Shown piece after piece: positions 60,978-64,000 of a stretch of DNA of 64,000 nucleotides. The notes under the pieces are model-generated. The model saw only the letters and a list, made by a program, of their open reading frames with translations, made no database searches and had not been told where the DNA came from. The position numbers were made by a program, and so were the translations under genes. How positions within the stretch are numbered: position 1 is the first letter of the stretch; the number at the start of each line of letters is the position of its first letter. Origin of the DNA: Aureispira sp050633105 (lineage in GTDB: Bacteria; Bacteroidota; Bacteroidia; Chitinophagales; Saprospiraceae); NCBI GenBank assembly GCA_050633105.1, contig JBOEFW010000016.1, forward strand, positions 1 through 64,000, given 5' to 3'.

Positions 60978-61775
60978 TTAGAACCCATACATTTGTCGGG
61001 CGGTATCTCCCATAATCTTCACGGCTAATTTTCGGGGCAAAAGACGCTGCATAAAAAAGCTAGCAATTCGATTGCCTCTTCCTGGAATCATAGAAGGTTG
61101 CTTCCCCAACTGTTGAAAACACTCCTCTACCACTGCTTCGGGGCTTTGTACTTTGGGCGCAAAAAAGTTAGTCGCTTTGGGCTTCGTTTCTATATAATTA
61201 GGTGTAGCCGTTGCTCCTGCACAACAGCCCATCACATCAACTCCTTGATCCTTCCATTCATACCAAAGGCTCTCCGCCAAAACTCGATTAAAGGCCTTAG
61301 AAGCTGCATAAGCTGCCAAGAAACCACTTCCTTGAAAACCAGCCATAGAGGCCATCAAAACCACTGCTCCTTTTTGCTGTTCTAACATTCTTTTGCCCAA
61401 GCTGTGCACTAGATTCATAGGCGTAATCATATTCGCTTGCGCAATTTGTCGATTATGAAAAGTAGTATCCGTCTCAAAAGGTCCAATAAAAGGGATGGCC
61501 GCATTATAAATCAACACATCAATTGGTTGCGGGGCAAGTTGTGCCTCTAATTCTTCCACCGCTTCTACACGAGCCAAGTCACAAGAAATAGTAGTGACCT
61601 CTACCTTATATTGTTCGCGCAAAGTCTTTGCCATCGCTTCCAATTTGGCCGCTCGTCGAGCAACCAAGACCAAATCCAATCCTTCCTTGGCTAAATAATG
61701 TGCAAAAGCCGCCCCAATTCCTTCTGAACCGCCCGCCACTAGTGCGCGTGTTCCGTATTTTACTTTTATGGTCAT
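60978..61775 (-). CDS. Short-chain dehydrogenase/reductase
   Basis: The 265-residue classical SDR has the cofactor motif AGGSEGIGAAFA at 14-25 (usually TGxxxGIG), LVARRAAKLEAM after strand 2 suggesting NADP preference, YNAA at 90-93 (the NNAG position), catalytic Ser143, and Tyr156/Lys160 in YAASK. The substrate is unknown. The C-terminal part (FFMQRLLPRKLAVKIMGD) resembles SDRs annotated as lipid or ketosteroid reductases. Its neighbour on the other strand is a sterol reductase homologue, but the two converge and are not co-transcribed. Confidence 0.85.
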   Translation of the reverse strand: MTIKVKYGTRALVAGGSEGIGAAFAHYLAKEGLDLVLVARRAAKLEAMAKTLREQYKVEVTTISCDLARVEAVEELEAQLAPQPIDVLIYNAAIPFIGPFETDTTFHNRQIAQANMITPMNLVHSLGKRMLEQQKGAVVLMASMAGFQGSGFLAAYAASKAFNRVLAESLWYEWKDQGVDVMGCCAGATATPNYIETKPKATNFFAPKVQSPEAVVEECFQQLGKQPSMIPGRGNRIASFFMQRLLPRKLAVKIMGDTARQMYGF

Positions 61776-61855
61776 TGTTTTGAAATAGTCTTGACTATGA
61801 TTTTTTAATTCTATTGGAATGGTTTAGCAATTTTTTTTACTAGAAATTAGTGCTG

Positions 61856-62266
61856 TTATTTATTACAATACAAAATAGGCTCACAAGTTTCTTTGCAAGT
61901 TTTCTCATTACAAGAACAATACTTATTCTCATAACCGTCTAACACCTTCATTTGTTCTACATTAACCACCACTACTTTCGGTCGATCTATAGTATAAAAC
62001 CACAGACTGTGTATGCTATCTTGCTCCCATAAAATTTTCCGCTCGACTACAGCAAAATCATGTCGTTCAGAATCGGGCAGCCAAAAAATCAACAGCTCTC
62101 CTTTTTTATTCGTCAACTCTACGGTCTTTTCTACCACATAGTCGTTAAGACTAACGTCATAAGTGTCGTACGAAATCGTCATTTTTAGCCCTTCCTCTAA
62201 TTGATAAGTACAAGAACCGCTGTTTCCACAAGAGTTTATTAGTAGTAGGAATAGGAGCCATAGCAT
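61856..62266 (-). CDS. Small lipoprotein of unknown function
   Basis: The start is set at ATG 62266, giving 136 residues with the lipoprotein signal MLWLLFLLLINSCGNSGSC (lipid Cys13). A longer frame to 62347 would overlap the upstream gene and put 27 residues before the signal. The mature part is acidic and beta-rich and ends in a Cys cluster (KYCSCNEKTCKETCEPILYC). The seven or so Cys probably form disulfides. No family was recognised. It starts 31 bases after the 177-residue protein and is probably co-transcribed with it. Confidence 0.6.
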   Translation of the reverse strand: MLWLLFLLLINSCGNSGSCTYQLEEGLKMTISYDTYDVSLNDYVVEKTVELTNKKGELLIFWLPDSERHDFAVVERKILWEQDSIHSLWFYTIDRPKVVVVNVEQMKVLDGYENKYCSCNEKTCKETCEPILYCNK

Positions 62267-62297
62267 TCTATTCACAATTGTTATCTTTTTAAGTCCA

Positions 62298-62831
62298 TTA
62301 AGGCTTAACAGAAAGAATTTTTCTAGCCGTTTGGTCGATCGTGGCATAAAAATGATCCATCCCTCGTTCGTGTATCATCCCAAAATAATTCTTCTTCCAA
62401 TGATTGACATCTTTAATTCGTTCCCTCTTTAGACAACTTAATAGCAATTCTATTTTATCACCATGCTTATAAGGTACAATCTGTACACCGTATTCGCCGA
62501 GAACGATTCTATAATATTCTATTAGCTCTTCTTTATCAAAAGCCTTCACAAATTTCTTTTTTAGGTGTTCATTATACACTTTAGCAAAGTCCTCCAATAG
62601 AGAATCCACTAAGCAGAGATCAACAGCATCCTTGTCTAAGGTTTGTCCTGTTCTAAAATACATTGCCCAATTTTCTGTTGTTTCCGTTTGCATAATCGCA
62701 TAACACTTCATAGAAATCAAACAAGGTTCTGTTGGTCTTATAACAGGGTTCACCTTCCAACTTTCTAAGAAAAGAACGCTTATGAGTGCCAAGAAACTAC
62801 CTTTCAAAAACTGTCTTTTCTTCTTATGCAT
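62298..62831 (-). CDS. Unknown 177-residue exported protein
   Basis: The N-terminus MHKKKRQFLKGSFLALISVLFLES is a signal or single membrane anchor. The rest is soluble and charged (DSLLEDFAKVYNEHLKKKFV, ELIEYYRIVLGEYGVQIVPY). No domain was recognised. It precedes the Cys-rich lipoprotein on the same strand. Confidence 0.5.
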   Translation of the reverse strand: MHKKKRQFLKGSFLALISVLFLESWKVNPVIRPTEPCLISMKCYAIMQTETTENWAMYFRTGQTLDKDAVDLCLVDSLLEDFAKVYNEHLKKKFVKAFDKEELIEYYRIVLGEYGVQIVPYKHGDKIELLLSCLKRERIKDVNHWKKNYFGMIHERGMDHFYATIDQTARKILSVKP

Positions 62832-62968
62832 AATAATTAAGGGCTATTTATCCTCTAGAAATAGTTATTTGTCACTCCATGCCGAACAATATCTTAAACT
62901 ACCTCTCGAATGGAATGCACTAAAGTTCGCTGCTCCGCTCAAAGCGTTTTATCCTTCTACTATTTTTT

Positions 62969-63970
62969 CTACATTAGAATGCTTGGTTTCAAAAGCAAGG
63001 CCGCCTGCTCCAACAAGGTAGCCTTTTCTTCTAAACTTCTCTCCAAGGGCAGTTGTGCCAAACCAATCAAACGACGCATGACCTCTACGCCTGCGATTTG
63101 TTTTGCTAAGGACACATCTAAAACCCCCGAATAGGCCGCAAACACCTCTTGCAATTGTTGAAGTTCTCCAGTAATTAATAAAACATGGGCGGCCATTACT
63201 CCTATATCAAATTCGGCAAAGCCTCTACAACTAAACTCTGGATCTAATAAAAACACCTCTTCTCCTCGTTGCATCCAACTACCAGGATAATAATCGCCAT
63301 GTATCAAGACCTCTCCTAAAGCAAGGTATCGTTTCCCTAGTGTCTCAATCGTCTTCTTTAAGGGGGCATTTTGCTTATAAGGACGAGCCAACGCCTCTAA
63401 TCCTACTTGAATGGTATCCAAGGAAAATCCATTGTCTTCTAAAAATGGCAAGACAAAGATGTGTTGATGATTTAAAGCCTTTAATTCCGTATTAGCAGGA
63501 TAAGTCTTGGAAACAGGTGTGGTATGAATGCCCTGCGCCAATTGAGTGAGTTGGTGGATAAGGGGGACTGGAATTGCTCGTTTTTGGTACAACAAGGTCA
63601 AATCCTCTCCCGCTCCTAAATCTTCTAATAAAAGCAAATGATGGAGTTCAGAATAGGCAATTATGCTTGGTACATAAGCCAACACGTTCGATGGTTTTAC
63701 TTCGCCTTTTGTCTGCACAAGCGTTTTATAAAACGCATGCTCGACCCCAATTCGTTCTATAGGAGCAGGAATATCTTGGTATTTTTGTACAAACGGCCTA
63801 GACTGCTTGGCAATTACACTTCTTTTGTTGGTGGTTACTCGAAGAACAACATTCATATTCCCTTCCCCAGGTGTTGTTACAGATAACACCTGCTCTTCTT
63901 CTGACAAAAAATTGATCGCTTTTAAAAACGCTTCCAACACAGGCAGAGCGACATGTTTATCTATATTCAT
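62969..63970 (-). CDS. APH-family kinase related to methylthioribose kinase
   Basis: The 333-residue protein has the aminoglycoside phosphotransferase kinase fold: PGEGNMNVVLRV (nucleotide loop), SVIAKQ (ATP-binding Lys), LLLLEDLG (hinge), catalytic HGDYYPGSW with Asp226, and the metal motif LLDPEFSCRGFAEFDIG with Asp243. DPEF...FDIG and HGDxxxGS are typical of S-methyl-5-thioribose kinase (MtnK) rather than antibiotic kinases. The chain is about 60 residues shorter than usual MtnK, and no other methionine-salvage gene is nearby, so the symbol is withheld. The start ATG is 30 bases from the right edge. Confidence 0.72.
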   Translation of the reverse strand: MNIDKHVALPVLEAFLKAINFLSEEEQVLSVTTPGEGNMNVVLRVTTNKRSVIAKQSRPFVQKYQDIPAPIERIGVEHAFYKTLVQTKGEVKPSNVLAYVPSIIAYSELHHLLLLEDLGAGEDLTLLYQKRAIPVPLIHQLTQLAQGIHTTPVSKTYPANTELKALNHQHIFVLPFLEDNGFSLDTIQVGLEALARPYKQNAPLKKTIETLGKRYLALGEVLIHGDYYPGSWMQRGEEVFLLDPEFSCRGFAEFDIGVMAAHVLLITGELQQLQEVFAAYSGVLDVSLAKQIAGVEVMRRLIGLAQLPLERSLEEKATLLEQAALLLKPSILM

Positions 63971-64000
63971 CTACTCTTTATTAATAAGACTGGTAAAGTG

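Noticed and set aside
1..64000. CRISPR array, IS element, prophage or rRNA/tRNA genes
   Set aside because: Looked for on both strands. No regular spacer-repeat pattern, transposase, phage gene or RNA gene was seen; the repeated sequences present are gene duplications and coding repeats.

Overview
This 64 kb window comes from the chromosome of a low-GC member of the Bacteroidota, most likely a gliding, Saprospira/Aureispira-like bacterium (the genus is inference). The sequence supports this with Bacteroidota-type promoters (-7 box TAnnTTTG) before several genes, type IX secretion/gliding genes (gldJ, porP/sprF, porU, porV), secreted proteins with C-terminal T9SS sorting domains, and an expansion of TonB C-terminal-domain proteins. 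No rRNA, tRNA, IS element, prophage or CRISPR array was seen.

Layout. 1-6.7 kb: the tail of an upstream gene, decayed copies of one lipoprotein family (two side by side and a third near 6.5 kb), an O-antigen ligase-like membrane protein with TPRs, and a T9SS-secreted protein built from about six TIG-like repeats. 6.7-10.7 kb: an acyltransferase E2 component, a TPR-like lipoprotein and a hipBA toxin-antitoxin pair. 11-28.7 kb: a purine biosynthesis locus. On the minus strand the order of transcription is purM / [KAS III-purL-purQ] / [purH-purC-purB-purD-purN-purF]; guaB-guaA diverge on the plus strand. Only purE/purK (step 6) and purA are absent from the set needed for IMP, GMP and AMP. 28.9-31.7 kb: hemA, a RidA protein and a small membrane protein. 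32-34.6 kb: a compact four-gene cassette (unknown 142-aa protein, unknown 249-aa protein translationally coupled to it, a PhyH-type dioxygenase and a CPBP protease), the best candidate here for an undescribed system. 34.7-39.6 kb: anmK converging on five consecutive TonB C-terminal-domain genes. 39.9-44 kb: a coiled-coil protein, a repeat protein with a peptidoglycan-binding domain and an HD phosphohydrolase. 44.4-50 kb: a large Asp-box/PKD protein with a T9SS signal, and parE. 50.4-59.7 kb: the T9SS locus (porP-gldJ on minus; porU-porV on plus), including a collapsed second copy of porU. 59.8-64 kb: an ERG4/ERG24-type sterol reductase homologue, an SDR, two small envelope proteins and an MtnK-like kinase.

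Gene starts were chosen by family alignment and ATG position. Several apparent longer reading frames begin at TTG, or at an ATG upstream of the conserved protein start, and were shortened (hipB, purN, purB, purL, KAS III, guaB and the 61.9 kb lipoprotein). Most transcription units end in strong inverted-repeat terminators, several of them perfect 15-17 bp stems that serve both strands between converging genes.
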